A DNA stretch of 64,000 nt from Deinococcus sonorensis KR-87 (GTDB taxonomy: Bacteria; Deinococcota; Deinococci; Deinococcales; Deinococcaceae). The stretch lies in contig NZ_CP158297.1 in the NCBI RefSeq assembly GCF_040256395.1, positions 124,001 to 188,000 on the forward strand. The letters are read 5' to 3'. This document shows, piece after piece, positions 28,037-37,091 of this stretch (its first letter is position 1; every line of letters begins with the position of its first letter). Position numbers and translations under genes: made by a program. The notes beneath the pieces were generated by a model, which ran no database searches, was not told the DNA's origin, and worked only from the letters and a program-made list of their open reading frames with translations.

Positions 28037-28384
28037 GTGAACCCCGACACCCTCAGTGCGCTGGCTGAACCGCACCGCATGCACATCGTCGAGCTGCTCA
28101 TCCAGCAACCGCTCACCGTCGGTGAGATCGCGTCCCGGCTCGGGCTCCTGCAACCCCAGGCCAGCCGACACCTCCGGGTCCTCAGCGACGCCGGCATCAT
28201 CCGGGTCGAAGCCATCGCCAACCGCCGCCTGTGCCACCTGCGTCCCGAACCGTTCCAGCAGCTCGACAGCTGGCTCACCCCGTACCGCCGCCTCTGGGAG
28301 GACCGCTTCGACCGCCTCGACACCTACCTGCAACAGCTCCAGCAGACCGGCCACACCCCACCCGCAGAACCGGAAGACCCCTAA
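28037..28384 (+). CDS. ArsR-family transcriptional regulator
   Basis: 115-residue winged-helix repressor: LAEPHRMHIVELLIQQPLTVGEIASRLGLLQPQASRHLRVLSDAGIIRVEAIANRRLCHL. GTG 28037 is chosen because AAAGGAGGT, a full Shine-Dalgarno, lies about ten bases upstream and because the family usually begins a few residues before LAEPHR; ATG 27998 is the alternative. No metal-binding Cys pair is present, so it belongs to the non-metal group commonly paired with SRPBCC proteins, as here (11 bases to the next gene). Confidence 0.9.
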   Translation: MNPDTLSALAEPHRMHIVELLIQQPLTVGEIASRLGLLQPQASRHLRVLSDAGIIRVEAIANRRLCHLRPEPFQQLDSWLTPYRRLWEDRFDRLDTYLQQLQQTGHTPPAEPEDP

Positions 28385-28394
28385 GGAGTTCACC

Positions 28395-28919
28395 ATGACC
28401 ACCAGCACCTCCAGCATCACCTCCCGCGTCGAAGCCGGCACCGACCTGATCCTCGAGCGGGTCTTCCACGCCCCCCGCGCCCTGGTGTTCGAGGCGTTCA
28501 CCCGCGCTGAGCACCTCCGCCAGTGGTGGGGGCCCCGCGGGTGGACGCTGCCGGTGTGTGACGTCGATTTCCGCGAGGGCGGACGCTGGCATTACTGCAT
28601 GCGGTGCATTGACCCCGACCAGGGCAGCTTCTTCGGCATGGAGTCGTGGGGGCTGGCGGTCTACGAGACGATCGACGCCCCGAACAGCATCGTGTACACC
28701 GACTACTTCTCCGACGCGGACCAGAACATCAACGCGGAGATGCCCGCCACCCGCTCCACCCTCACCTTCGAGGACGTGGCGGGCGGGACGCGGGTCGTCA
28801 CCCGGGCGAGCTACGCCAGCGAGGCCGCGCTGAACACCGTGCTGGAAATGGGCATGCTGCAGGGCATCAGCGAAACCTGGGACCGCCTCGCCGAGTACCT
28901 CACCGCCCCACAGGCCTGA
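28395..28919 (+). CDS. SRPBCC (AHSA1-type) domain protein
   Basis: 174 residues with the AHSA1 pattern: LILERVFHAPRALVFEAFTRAEHLRQWWGPRGWTLPVCDVDFREGGRWHYCM ... TRVVTRASYASEAALNTVLEMGMLQGISETWDRLAEYL. This fold binds hydrophobic ligands or partner proteins. AAGGAG precedes the ATG. It is in one operon with the ArsR regulator, an arrangement found widely; the ligand is unknown. Confidence 0.92.
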   Translation: MTTSTSSITSRVEAGTDLILERVFHAPRALVFEAFTRAEHLRQWWGPRGWTLPVCDVDFREGGRWHYCMRCIDPDQGSFFGMESWGLAVYETIDAPNSIVYTDYFSDADQNINAEMPATRSTLTFEDVAGGTRVVTRASYASEAALNTVLEMGMLQGISETWDRLAEYLTAPQA

Positions 28920-28929
28920 CCACACGACA

Positions 28930-28963
28930 GCGAAGCGGCGTGGTGACAGCCACGCCGCTTCGC
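28930..28963 (+). terminator. Terminator hairpin after the ArsR-SRPBCC operon
   Basis: GCGAAGCGGCGTGG / CCACGCCGCTTCGC is a perfect 14-bp stem with a 6-base loop, 10 bases after the stop codon. No T-run. Confidence 0.75.
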
Positions 28964-29154
28964 CTGACCCGCCAGCAGACGCCCAGCGCAGCCTGGAAGC
29001 GACCAGCGTCCGCTGTCGAGGCGCAGGCCCTGCAGGTGCCGTTGCTTCTCGAAGGCAGGACCGGCCTCCGCGAAACCGCCGCCACAGGTCCAGCCCACCA
29101 GAACCCAAGGCCGCCCGCTGTCTTGTCGTCTCATCGGTGTGGCACCATCACACC

Positions 29155-29712
29155 ATGTCTGCCCCACGCCTGATGACGGACCGCTTGATGTTGCGGGGCC
29201 ACCTGCCCGAGGATCTCGATGCGTGTGTCGAGTTATGGCAAAACCCAGCGGTGATCCAGTACACGACCGGCCAACCACTCGCCCGTCAGGACATCTGGAG
29301 CCGGCTGCTGCGCCACGTCGGGCACTGGGACCTCCTCGGCTACGGATACTGGCTCGCCTTTGAACAGGCGAGTGGACGCTTCGTCGGGGAGGTGGGGCTG
29401 GCCCGATTCAAGCGCACGCTCCTCGAAGGGCATCCGGATCTGGATCCGCTCCCCGAAGCGGGGTGGGTCCTGATGCCCTGGGCGCATGGCCTTGGCTATG
29501 CCCGCGAGGCCATGACCGCCGTTCTGAACTGGCATGATCAGGAGCAGCGTGCAGCCGAGAGTTTCTGCATCATTGACCCGCAGAACGCGCCGTCGCTGCG
29601 CCTGGCGGCGGCCCTGGGATATCGGCCTCGGTTCAGCGTGCCGCAGGAAGAGCCTCGCTGGACGGTCCTCTTCCGCCCCCGAACGGACGCTGAAGCGTCC
29701 ACCCTGGTGTGA
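29155..29712 (+). CDS. GNAT family N-acetyltransferase
   Basis: 185-residue acetyltransferase of the RimJ/RimL type: LMTDRLMLRGHLPEDLDACVELWQNPAVIQYTTGQPLARQD, FVGEVGLARFKR, GWVLMPWAHGLGYAREAMTAVLNW and NAPSLRLAAALGYRPRF. The G-L-G-Y-A segment is the acetyl-CoA loop. Start ATG 29155 matches family N-termini. Substrate unknown. Confidence 0.88.
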   Translation: MSAPRLMTDRLMLRGHLPEDLDACVELWQNPAVIQYTTGQPLARQDIWSRLLRHVGHWDLLGYGYWLAFEQASGRFVGEVGLARFKRTLLEGHPDLDPLPEAGWVLMPWAHGLGYAREAMTAVLNWHDQEQRAAESFCIIDPQNAPSLRLAAALGYRPRFSVPQEEPRWTVLFRPRTDAEASTLV

Positions 29713-29841
29713 ACCTCCACGATGGACCCGGCTGGTGAGAGCACCCACAGGCGAGGGTCAACAGCACACCCGTGCGCCCTGTCCTCACCGGGAGGCAACA
29801 ACATCGTCTCCCGTTCTCCGGTGCTCTGCCACACTGAACGG

Positions 29842-30441
29842 ATGGCATTTTCCTTTCCGCTGAAGGCAACCTTCCGCATCGTGACCCTCAGCCCTGAAGT
29901 GCAGGTGCGGGACACGCACGATCAGGTGCTGCTCCAGGTCAAGCAGAAACTGCTGACTTTGAAAGAGGACACCACGGTGTTCGCGGACGCCGAGAAGACC
30001 CGGCCGCTCTACCGCATGAAGGCCGACCGCATCACGGGATTTCGGGCTGTGCACGCGGTCACCCGCCTCGCCGACGGGCAGGCGCTGGGATCAATCCGGG
30101 CCGCGGGACTGCGCTCGATCTGGCGGGCACGCTATGACGTCACGGACGCCGCAGGGACCATCCTCGCGCACGTCCAGGAACAAAATCCCTGGACCAAGGT
30201 GATTGACGCCCTGCTGGATGAAGTGCCGCTGGTCGGCCCGCTGGTTGCGATGTTCATCAATCCGCGTTACACCGTGCAGGACGCGAAGGGCCGGGTCTTC
30301 GCCATGATCCTGAAACAGCGCTCGTTTGTGGCGCGGCACTTTACGCTTGAACGCCTGGAAGCCAGCCCCCCCGAGCTGAGTGATGAATTGCTGGCCCTGG
30401 CCCTGGTGCAGGTGATTTTCTTGGAACGCAGCCGACAGTAG
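29842..30441 (+). CDS. LURP-one/scramblase-like (tubby-fold) protein
   Basis: 199 residues. VRDTHDQVLLQVKQKLLTLKEDTTVFADAEKTRPLYRMKADRI and RARYDVTDAAGTILAHVQEQNPWTKVIDALLDEVPLVGP...MFINPRYTVQDAKGRVFAMILKQ match the LURP-one-related / phospholipid-scramblase-like family, a 12-stranded barrel around a hydrophobic helix. The C-terminal helix ALALVQVIFLERSRQ is the membrane-like helix inside the barrel. Function in bacteria is unknown. Confidence 0.8.
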   Translation: MAFSFPLKATFRIVTLSPEVQVRDTHDQVLLQVKQKLLTLKEDTTVFADAEKTRPLYRMKADRITGFRAVHAVTRLADGQALGSIRAAGLRSIWRARYDVTDAAGTILAHVQEQNPWTKVIDALLDEVPLVGPLVAMFINPRYTVQDAKGRVFAMILKQRSFVARHFTLERLEASPPELSDELLALALVQVIFLERSRQ

Positions 30442-30746
30442 CGTCTGCGCCACCGGATGCGCGGCTCTGCGGCCTATACCGTCACTCCGGACCCGCACGA
30501 AGCACGAACTGAGCCCCCTGGAGCCGCTGCGCCTGGTTTCCACTCGGCTGTTTGAGGAGCGTAGCGGGTCACCCGCCGGTGATGCCCATGTACCGTCCGT
30601 CCACCAACGCCTGAACGGCCTGAACGCATCAGAACGAGGATGTGGTCAAAATCATCACGGTGATGCGCCCACCACAGTAGGCGCAGAGCCGGTTGTTGAC
30701 CAGCGTTTGAGCATCGCCTCCGTCGCATGGGAGAAGGGAAGCCACG
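30442..30746. other. Intergenic region
   Basis: About 300 bases, no supported gene. A GAGAAGGG ribosome binding site for the following remnant is at its right end. Confidence 0.5.
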
Positions 30747-30878
30747 ATGACCGCTGCCCGCGTGCTGCTGATTAAAGATGATCCGGACATCCTTCGGATT
30801 CTGAAGCTGGAGCTTCAGGAGGCCGGGTACCGCGTCTCCACAGCCGAGTCCGTGATGCAGGGCCTCACCTCCGATTGA
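30747..30878 (+). pseudogene. Response regulator, truncated after 43 residues
   Basis: MTAARVLLIKDDPDILRILKLELQEAGYRVSTAESVMQGL is the first two helices of a CheY/OmpR-type receiver domain. It stops before the phospho-acceptor Asp. The usual 'VEDD' reads IKDD, another sign of decay. It is a remnant or a very short regulatory peptide, and is followed by a strong hairpin. Confidence 0.75.
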
Positions 30879-30909
30879 GTGGCAACCTGACCATGGCACC
30901 TGTTCCATC

Positions 30910-30944
30910 GCAACAGCCCCAGGACTGCTGCCTGGGGCTGTTGC
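30910..30944 (+). terminator. Strong hairpin after the truncated response regulator
   Basis: GCAACAGCCCCAGG / CCTGGGGCTGTTGC, perfect 14-bp stem, 7-base loop. No T-run. Confidence 0.75.
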
Positions 30945-31021
30945 AGGGTGGAGACTGCGAAATCGCCTGAAGAGAGAACAGCCGTGCTAGGGCGTGTAGG
31001 CCAAGGCCTTACGATGGGCCA

Positions 31022-31387
31022 ATGCAGGAGAACAGGGGCAAGGAACAGCCTGATGTGGCGGCGGAAATTTCATACCTTTCCCCTGACCGTGGCCGCAAGT
31101 CAGGGATCCAGAGTGGAGCATGGTCACACCTCCATTACCAGAACGAAACTTGGCATGTATGGCAGCATTTCAAAGACACGGCATGGGTTTGGCCAGGAGA
31201 AACGCATACGGTGTACCTCTCCTTCCAATACCCTCTCCTTCAGGTCGGGCGGTTGGACGTAGGGACGACGTTTGTTCTGGTCGAGGGCGCCAGGGTCGTT
31301 GCTTACGGCAAGGTGACACAACTCCTTCATCTCGCTGAAAATACAGAGCAGCAACGGACTTCACCGTTCCAAGAGGTTCAGGAGTAA
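31022..31387 (+). CDS. EF-Tu domain 3-like small protein
   Basis: 121 residues: DVAAEISYLSPDRGRKSGIQSGAWSHLHYQNETWHVWQHFKDT...PGETHTVYLSFQYPLLQVGRLDVGTTFVLVEGARVVAYGKVTQLLHL. The strand order and the VGRL..G..F...EGARVV..G.VT motif match the EF-Tu C-terminal (domain III) beta-barrel family found as stand-alone proteins. It has no GTPase domain. Possibly a nucleotide- or RNA-related binder; no function established. Confidence 0.65.
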   Translation: MQENRGKEQPDVAAEISYLSPDRGRKSGIQSGAWSHLHYQNETWHVWQHFKDTAWVWPGETHTVYLSFQYPLLQVGRLDVGTTFVLVEGARVVAYGKVTQLLHLAENTEQQRTSPFQEVQE

Positions 31388-31553
31388 GGTTTTCTTGGCC
31401 AACACGGCCGAGCTTCTACCGCTGTTGTTATCCTGCGGAGAAAGGGTGACGGAAAACCTCCGGCCGTAAAGCTGAAAGTTCTCCTTGTAGATTTTAGTTA
31501 GAGGGGGATGGTTTGCGAATTATAACGAAGGCCGATAGGCGAAATAAAACTAT

Positions 31554-31982
31554 TTATACACTATAATTCTTTATCAAATTGTTTAGAGTCGTCAGTAAAA
31601 AGTGGCCTGTTCTTCTATCGCACGCCGCAGAAACATAAAACTGAGGCACGTAAGGATGAGCTGAATTCAATAATGGAACTGCGAAATGAGCCGCGTCAGG
31701 ATTAGCAAAATCAACACTCCACTTGAGAGTCGTTTTCTTACGAGCATATTCTCCCAAGTAGCGGCTGGCCGCGTCGATGATAATCCTCTGATCAAATTTA
31801 ATGGCTTCGTTGTGTGAAGAGTACCTTTTCATCAGCCAGCTTTCCAATTCACTAACGGAATCAGCGCTGTAGTCCAAAATAATATTGGAGCACTTTTTTA
31901 TAAAATCTGCAAAATCATCGAGAACATCATCCATTCGAAATAACCAATACTGAAATTCCTGCTCATCTATGATGTTGATCAT
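31554..31982 (-). CDS. AT-rich hypothetical protein, likely horizontally acquired (142 aa)
   Basis: Not recognised. Composition is markedly more AT-rich than all neighbours and codon use differs (frequent AAA, ATA, AAT). The protein (MINIIDEQEFQYWLFRMDDVLDDFADFIKKCSNIILDYS...) has an acidic helical N-terminus and a mixed C-terminal part, resembling some immunity proteins of polymorphic toxin systems, but this is only a resemblance in style. Its ATG overlaps the stop codon (ATGA) of a broken IS5 transposase, so its own promoter is gone or lies inside the insertion relic. Confidence 0.6.
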   Translation of the reverse strand: MINIIDEQEFQYWLFRMDDVLDDFADFIKKCSNIILDYSADSVSELESWLMKRYSSHNEAIKFDQRIIIDAASRYLGEYARKKTTLKWSVDFANPDAAHFAVPLLNSAHPYVPQFYVSAACDRRTGHFLLTTLNNLIKNYSV

Positions 31983-32226
31983 TCAAGCCTCATCCCTCTT
32001 GCGGTCCAGTGACGGAGGCGACTGGTGAGCGTCGTCCAGTTGCCAAATCGTTCTGGAACGTCGTGCCTGGGTGCGCCCGTGCGGAGCATCCAGATGATGC
32101 CACTGATGATGTGATGGGCCAATGTGCGAGATAGGGCCGTTCTCGACCCATCAGAAGCAGCAAGAGGGGCAACAGACGTGTCCACTGCTCATCGCTGATT
32201 TCTTCGTGCCACAGCAGGGAATGATA
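31979..32226 (-). pseudogene. IS5-family transposase, frameshifted N-terminal fragment
   Basis: EISDEQWTRLLPLLLL in one frame, and LAHHIISGIIWMLRTGAPRHDVPERFGNWTTLTSRLRHWTARGM in another, are the N-terminus of an IS5-type transposase (DEQW..L.PLL ... [18 protein letters not shown]....RF..W...G). Frames are broken between the two parts and the catalytic region is missing. Confidence 0.8.
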
Positions 32227-32264
32227 CCGCCCCAACGCGGCCTTTCACACTTGGCCTACAGACC

Positions 32265-32669
32265 CTAGTCGGCTGTGTTCGGAGTTAAGTCGTAGGAGAA
32301 CACGTACGTATGCTTGCCTTCGCTCCGATCAATGGTCAGTGTCCCAACCAACCCGACGAGTTGGTCCGTGCCGGAATCCGGAACAACCGTCACGCTCAGC
32401 TGAGGCGTTCCTCTGTTCATCGTCCCCGTGTGTTGGAGCGCGAAGCTTCCTGTCCGGCCCTGCAACGTCCCTTGGACGGATTCCATCGCGACGTACCCTG
32501 CTGAACCTGGGGTCTCGGTGCCGATGGAGAGCATGTAGCCGACGCTGCTGCCGTCCAGATCGCCATGAAACGTCTTCTCCAGCAGGAGCCTGCCGACCTT
32601 CTCCTGCTCGATCTCCGTGGTGGGCTGTGGGGTAAGCGTCACTTCGAACGTTCCGGTTGCATGCATCAT
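32265..32669 (-). CDS. DUF3224 domain protein
   Basis: 134 residues: MMHATGTFEVTLTPQPTTEIEQEKVGRLLLEKTFHGDLDGSSVGYMLSIGTETPGSAGYVAMESVQGTLQGRTGSFALQHTGTMNRG is a typical DUF3224 beta-barrel start (ATG.FEV...P......G.R....K.FHGDL.G.S.G.ML). The ATG pair at 32669/32666 has AGGAG upstream. The family is of unknown function and may bind small molecules. Confidence 0.88.
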   Translation of the reverse strand: MMHATGTFEVTLTPQPTTEIEQEKVGRLLLEKTFHGDLDGSSVGYMLSIGTETPGSAGYVAMESVQGTLQGRTGSFALQHTGTMNRGTPQLSVTVVPDSGTDQLVGLVGTLTIDRSEGKHTYVFSYDLTPNTAD

Positions 32670-32967
32670 CGTGTTGATCTCCTGTCCAACCCTGTTCACC
32701 ATACTGGGTCAGAGAACATCCTGGGCCTGCACATCTTTAGCGATGAGAAGCCGCGAGGTCGGCGATAGAGTGCCGCGACCGTGCTCGGGGCAAGCAAGCA
32801 ACACAGCCAAGATGGTGGCCAGCTTCGACGTCTGGTTGATGACCTGCCTCGTCACCAGGCGGATGTGGTTGTCCTGGTCCCCTGCGACCGTGTAGGCATG
32901 AGCCCATCGGACCCATGGTGCGTTCATTGCTGGTGTCAGAGAGGCCAGCACAGCCGAGCCGGCGCGA
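32670..32967. other. Region between DUF3224 and AbiEi-like genes
   Basis: About 300 bases without a supported gene. This is where a partner toxin for the antitoxin-like gene to the right would be expected; none is visible. Confidence 0.5.
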
Positions 32968-33588
32968 CTACGGCGCTCCCCGCTTTCTGGTGAGTGCCTG
33001 TTCCATCCAGCGGGGCAGCGCCCCCAGGCGACAGGCGGTTTCGCGGGCCGCCTCGCCGCAGCGCTCGATGAGCCGCGCGCACAGCTCGGGCTGCCCCGGT
33101 CCCAGGAACTCGAGGCCCGCCAGGAGTTGCTCGGCGGATGTGCCAATGGCCTGGATCACGTACCGCGGCGCGGGGGTCAGGACCACTCGGCTGACCGGCA
33201 GGTTCAGGGGACGGCGCGCGTGAATCGGGGCGTTGTACAGGTAGATGGACGGCACCTGCGTGGAGAGCCCCAGTTCGTTCACCACGATCGCGCCATGCAC
33301 CCCGACCGGCAGGCGGTGCTGCCGGGCGTACGCTTCCACTACACGCCAGACCGGGGGAACCGACGGGCCGAACAGGGTCGGTTTGGGCACCATGTAGATG
33401 CCGCGCATGATGCGCGACACCTCGCCGGCTTTGACCAGGCGAGACAGGGCCTGCTGCAGGACCTTGCGGTGGGCGGTTGGCAGCGCTACTTCCAAATCAG
33501 CGAAGCAGAAGGGAACTCCTGCGGGCATGGCCTGCACCGCGCGCCGGACCTGGGCATGAATGCTGGAGGTGGTGGCCGTGCCCGCCAT
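32968..33588 (-). CDS. AbiEi-type antitoxin family protein (DUF6088), orphan
   Basis: 206 residues. The N-terminal winged helix ([49 protein letters not shown]) and the C-terminal domain with the pattern [46 protein letters not shown] match the type IV AbiEi/DUF6088 antitoxins, which repress their own promoter and neutralise the nucleotidyltransferase toxin AbiEii. No AbiEii gene is adjacent. Start ATG 33588 follows GGGAG; a second Met further upstream (33597) is possible. Confidence 0.85.
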   Translation of the reverse strand: MAGTATTSSIHAQVRRAVQAMPAGVPFCFADLEVALPTAHRKVLQQALSRLVKAGEVSRIMRGIYMVPKPTLFGPSVPPVWRVVEAYARQHRLPVGVHGAIVVNELGLSTQVPSIYLYNAPIHARRPLNLPVSRVVLTPAPRYVIQAIGTSAEQLLAGLEFLGPGQPELCARLIERCGEAARETACRLGALPRWMEQALTRKRGAP

Positions 33589-34348
33589 GGCTCCCACTCT
33601 AAGGAACGGTGCCGTCCCATTGCGTTCCCAGCGGGCGAGGCGGTCATGGCAGGTGCGCCAGGGGCCAGAACGTTCTGGGAGGTCACGCCAGGGCGCCCCA
33701 AGCTTGATCCGCCAGAGGATGCCGTTAAAAACGCGACGGTGATCCGCAGAGGGATGGCCACGCTTCGGGTTGCTGGGGAGGTGAGGCTGGAGGGCGTGTC
33801 ACTGCGCGTCTGTGAGGTCTGTGCGGCACCACAACCCTCGAGCCTATAGCTGCCTCACGAGTTCAGCCGCACAGACCCTCGTGGGCCGAATCAGATGCAC
33901 CCTTAGATATAGATTCTGATCGTGTTGATCAAAAGCCAGTCGGAAACACCAAAATAGCTATGCTGCTTTAAGGAAAATAGTCGAGGAGCATGTGAAGCAG
34001 ACCACTAAACGCGAACAGGGTTAACTTGGAGGGCAGAACACGCGATTGGGACGGTGCACATGTGCTGTCCTGATCTGGCTTCACTGCCACTGCCTGGGGC
34101 AGCGGTGACCTCACTCCGCACGTCATCTCCTCCCTGCACACGCTGCGCACCCAACTCGGGAGCAACTGAGCCGCCGAGCCGCCTCGAAGTAACGGGGCGT
34201 GAACATGCTTCCAGGCGCACGAACGACGGTGCACACAACCCGCAGCTCGTACACTTAATTGTGATCAATCAATAGTTTGTTCCTGTTTTTTCGCACCTTA
34301 TGGGGTGCCCGCAATGCGTAGCGCATCACGCGATAAGGAGTGTGCTTC
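33589..34348. other. Long intergenic region
   Basis: About 760 bases with no supported gene. A stretch around 33880-34000 is AT-richer than its surroundings. No IS remnants or repeats were recognised. Confidence 0.5.
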
Positions 34349-34756
34349 ATGATGATCAACGTTTCGCGCATCGCGTACATCTGCCTGTTCTGTTCGAACC
34401 TGGAGCACTCGATTGCGTTCTATCACGGCGTGCTGGGCCTGCCGATCGAGCGGCGCGACCCTGAGTTCTGTAAGCTCAGCACCGCGGGCGTCAGCCTGGG
34501 GTTGGAGCCGGGCGGCACCCGCGTGGCCCGGGAGAAGACGCGCGCCGAGAATCCGTTGCTGCTCCAGTTTGCTGCGGCCTCGCCCGCGGCCCTCGCAACC
34601 ATGACCAAACACCTGGAGGCACACGGCGTCGTCATCCAGGAGCGATGCCGCGAGATGCCGTACGGCGTGATCACGGCGTTCCTCGACCCCGACGGCAATC
34701 GACTGGAGCTCATGTATGACTCGCGCGTTGACCACGCTTCGGCTGGAACACCATAG
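34349..34756 (+). CDS. Glyoxalase/bleomycin-resistance (VOC) family protein
   Basis: 135 residues. The vicinal-oxygen-chelate pattern is clear: RIAYICLFCSNLEHSIAFYHGVLGLPIERRD, then LGLEPGG, LLLQFAAASP, and FLDPDGNRLELMYD with the terminal metal-ligand Glu. AAGGAG lies upstream. Substrate is unknown: relatives bind bleomycin-type drugs, fosfomycin or small aromatic compounds. Confidence 0.9.
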   Translation: MMINVSRIAYICLFCSNLEHSIAFYHGVLGLPIERRDPEFCKLSTAGVSLGLEPGGTRVAREKTRAENPLLLQFAAASPAALATMTKHLEAHGVVIQERCREMPYGVITAFLDPDGNRLELMYDSRVDHASAGTP

Positions 34757-34995
34757 CGTTGGACCGAGTGCTGGGCTCAGATGGGGGCAGGTGAACACCT
34801 ACCTGAGGTTGCGCTTGACGGTAACCCTCAACAACCTCGGCTACAACGTGAAATTCAATGATCTCAGCCCCTGATCGCCCCCCATCCTGACATCCGCTGT
34901 TCGCGGTCACGAGCCGTAGTGTGAATGGCACGGACAAGGCGTGCCGGACCGGTGCCTGGTGGTCCTGTCAACCAGCCACCGGAATCTCCAACGAA

Positions 34996-35388
34996 TCAGC
35001 GGATCAGTTCGACCGTGACGCCGACATTCAGGTCAGCCCACGCACGGTCAGCCGTCAGGACGGGGACGTCCAGGCGCGCGGCGAGCGCGAGGCAGTACCG
35101 GTCACCGAGCGAAAGACCTGCATGTCTGGTGACAGGGTGGAAGCGGGCGGCATTCAGGGCGTCGTCCACGGTCCCGGGGTCCACCTGCAGCAGTTTCATC
35201 ACCCCGGCGTCCGTCAGGGCGCGCATCGAGTCTTCTGGGGCGCTGCCACGTTCTGCGAGGCGGGACAGCACTTCTGCCAGGTTTACCGCGTGGATGGTAG
35301 GCGCAGTCGACAGGGCCTCTTCGACCTGTTCCGCACCGGCTTCGCCGTACACGTAGGCGAGAAGCGCGGAGGCGTCCAGGACGGTCAC
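34996..35388 (-). CDS. PIN-domain toxin (VapC family)
   Basis: 130-residue endoribonuclease-type toxin. MTVLDASALLAYVYGEAGAEQV has the first catalytic Asp (D5), HAVNLAEVLSRL the conserved Glu, and HAGLSLGDRYCLALAARLDVPVLTADRAW the remaining acidic cluster (GD..C..LA......TADR.W). Starts at GTG 35388, which overlaps the stop codon of the antitoxin gene (GTGA). Together they form a complete VapBC-type module. Confidence 0.92.
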   Translation of the reverse strand: MTVLDASALLAYVYGEAGAEQVEEALSTAPTIHAVNLAEVLSRLAERGSAPEDSMRALTDAGVMKLLQVDPGTVDDALNAARFHPVTRHAGLSLGDRYCLALAARLDVPVLTADRAWADLNVGVTVELIR

Positions 35389-35636
35389 TGGTCAGCTTCC
35401 TGTCGGCGGTCGTCGATAAAGCTGTCGGTTTCGTTGTTCACCTGCTTGAGATGAGCGAACAGCCCGCGTCCACGGCGCGCCAACGCGTGAGGCGTGACGA
35501 CTTCCGCACTTCCATCATCGTTGATGCGGAAAATCAAGCGTTCTCCTTCTTCGATCCCTAGCGCTTGCCGCAAATCTTTGGGCAGATTTAACCGGCCGTG
35601 TTCTTTGACGGTGATGGAAAACTGTTGATGAGCCAT
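35385..35636 (-). CDS. AbrB/MazE-type antitoxin (VapB role)
   Basis: 83 residues. The AbrB swapped-hairpin fold is visible: FSITVKEHGRLNLPKDLRQALGIEEGERLIFRINDDGSAEVVTP; the C-terminal HALARRGRGLFAHLKQVNNETDSFIDDRRQEADQ is the toxin-neutralising part. It precedes and overlaps the PIN toxin gene, giving co-translation. A -10 box TACACT lies about nine bases before the ATG, with TGAC/GTCA half-sites around it that may be the autorepression operator. Confidence 0.9.
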   Translation of the reverse strand: MAHQQFSITVKEHGRLNLPKDLRQALGIEEGERLIFRINDDGSAEVVTPHALARRGRGLFAHLKQVNNETDSFIDDRRQEADQ

Positions 35637-36023
35637 GGTGTTGACAGTGTACGTCAGGTTTGACAGGAGCCCTCTGGTAGGATGGCCACCCACCCTAGAT
35701 TCTTGCTAATCACTGTTAGTGTGAATACCGATTGGGGAGCCTCTGGAATGGCCCTTCACGCGGGAGCGTTGCATGGATCCACCACTGGCCATTCAAAGCT
35801 CACCCTGAACACGCTAAGGCAGATCACGAACGCCGCCTCCACAGGAACTGAAGCATTCAGGAAACAGGCCCCAGAGTGAACCCCGATGTCGTGCGCTCCT
35901 GTGGAGGGACGCCTGCTGCCGCGACGATCGCCTGAAGCGCGGCGGTCGCACCAGGAATCACGGTGCGTCCACGATCCTCAATTCCGCCCCTCCGGGACGT
36001 CCTGGCCGGCATACTCCCGCCTG
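35637..36023. other. Intergenic region
   Basis: Nearly 390 bases without a supported gene, containing the divergent promoters of the VapBC module and the phosphotransferase. Confidence 0.5.
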
Positions 36024-37091
36024 GTGACTGTGGCCCACGGTGCAACCGGCCGCGCGCTTCGCCAGTTGGCCGATGCGGAGCGGCAGGCCATCCATCACAC
36101 TGACCGCGTGAAGGACCTTGCCCTCTGGCGTGCTGCCGCGTTCCGACTGTTGCGTGACCTGGATCAGGACACCACGGACCTCCACCTGCTTGGACAGGGC
36201 AACAATGTCGTGTTTCGAGTGGGCGCGCCGAACGGGCCGCTGGTGCTGCGCCTTCACCGCCCGGGAGTGCGGCCGAGGGAGGTCACCGAAGCCGAATTAC
36301 GATTCCAGGCCGCCCTGAGCCGAAGGGCTGCGGTGCGCATGCCCACGCCGATGATGCAGGCGCACGGCGGGTACACAGTCAAGACGATCGTTCAGGGAAC
36401 TGGCCCGGTCCATGCTGACCTTTCTTCGTGGTGTCCAGGCGAGGTGCGCCGGCCCGGGTCCGGCCTGACGCTGGACGACGCGCGTCGAGCCGGAGCGGCC
36501 CTCGCGCGCATTCACCAGTTCAGCGAGACCTACCCAGCCGAGCCGCGGTGGCCGGTGTGGAACGCCGACACCCTGTTCACGGCGGCCTCGCCGTATGAAC
36601 CGGGCGACCTGTCACGGGTGTTCCTGCCTGAGCAGCGGGCAGTGCTGAACTTCGTGGAACAGCGGACCCGCGAAGTCCTGCGGACCTTACCGCGTCGTCC
36701 GGACACGTTTGGGGTGATCCACGCCGACTTCATCCTCGGGAATCTATTGTTTGCCGATGACGAGGTGACGGTCCTCGACTTTGATGACTGCGGGCTCGGC
36801 TGGTTCGTCTATGACCTGTGCCCGTTGCTCGGCAATCTGGCCGACCAGCCGGACTTCGCGGCGTGGAAGCAGGCGGTGTTCTCCGGGTACGCTTCGATTC
36901 GGGCGTTGCCGGACGGCGCACTCGACAAGGCCGTCCTGCAGGTCCTGATGGCCGCCCGTCACGCCGCGCAGTGCTTGTGGGGAGCGGGCCTGGTCGGCCG
37001 GGGGGCCGAATTCGACGTTGGCCGCCACACGGCGTGGCGGTTCGAGGCCATTCGGCGTCTTCTGGGTTCAGAGGCGCCTTTCCTTTCATAG
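36024..37091 (+). CDS. Aminoglycoside phosphotransferase (APH)-fold kinase
   Basis: 355 residues of the APH/choline-kinase superfamily. VVFRVGAPNGPLVLRLHRPG carries the ATP-binding strand and Lys equivalent, FGVIHADFILGNLLFADDEVTVLDFDDCGLGWFVYDL has the Brenner loop (HADFILGNLL) and the metal-binding DFD motif. A real small-molecule kinase; whether it inactivates an antibiotic or phosphorylates a sugar-like metabolite cannot be told. GTG 36024 is favoured: a CATACT -10 box ends eight bases upstream (leaderless type). Confidence 0.85.
   Translation: MTVAHGATGRALRQLADAERQAIHHTDRVKDLALWRAAAFRLLRDLDQDTTDLHLLGQGNNVVFRVGAPNGPLVLRLHRPGVRPREVTEAELRFQAALSRRAAVRMPTPMMQAHGGYTVKTIVQGTGPVHADLSSWCPGEVRRPGSGLTLDDARRAGAALARIHQFSETYPAEPRWPVWNADTLFTAASPYEPGDLSRVFLPEQRAVLNFVEQRTREVLRTLPRRPDTFGVIHADFILGNLLFADDEVTVLDFDDCGLGWFVYDLCPLLGNLADQPDFAAWKQAVFSGYASIRALPDGALDKAVLQVLMAARHAAQCLWGAGLVGRGAEFDVGRHTAWRFEAIRRLLGSEAPFLS

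Noticed and set aside
32709..33146. 145-residue minus-strand frame overlapping the AbiEi gene
   Set aside because: It shares DNA with the well-supported AbiEi frame and has no motif; a partner toxin was looked for here and not found.
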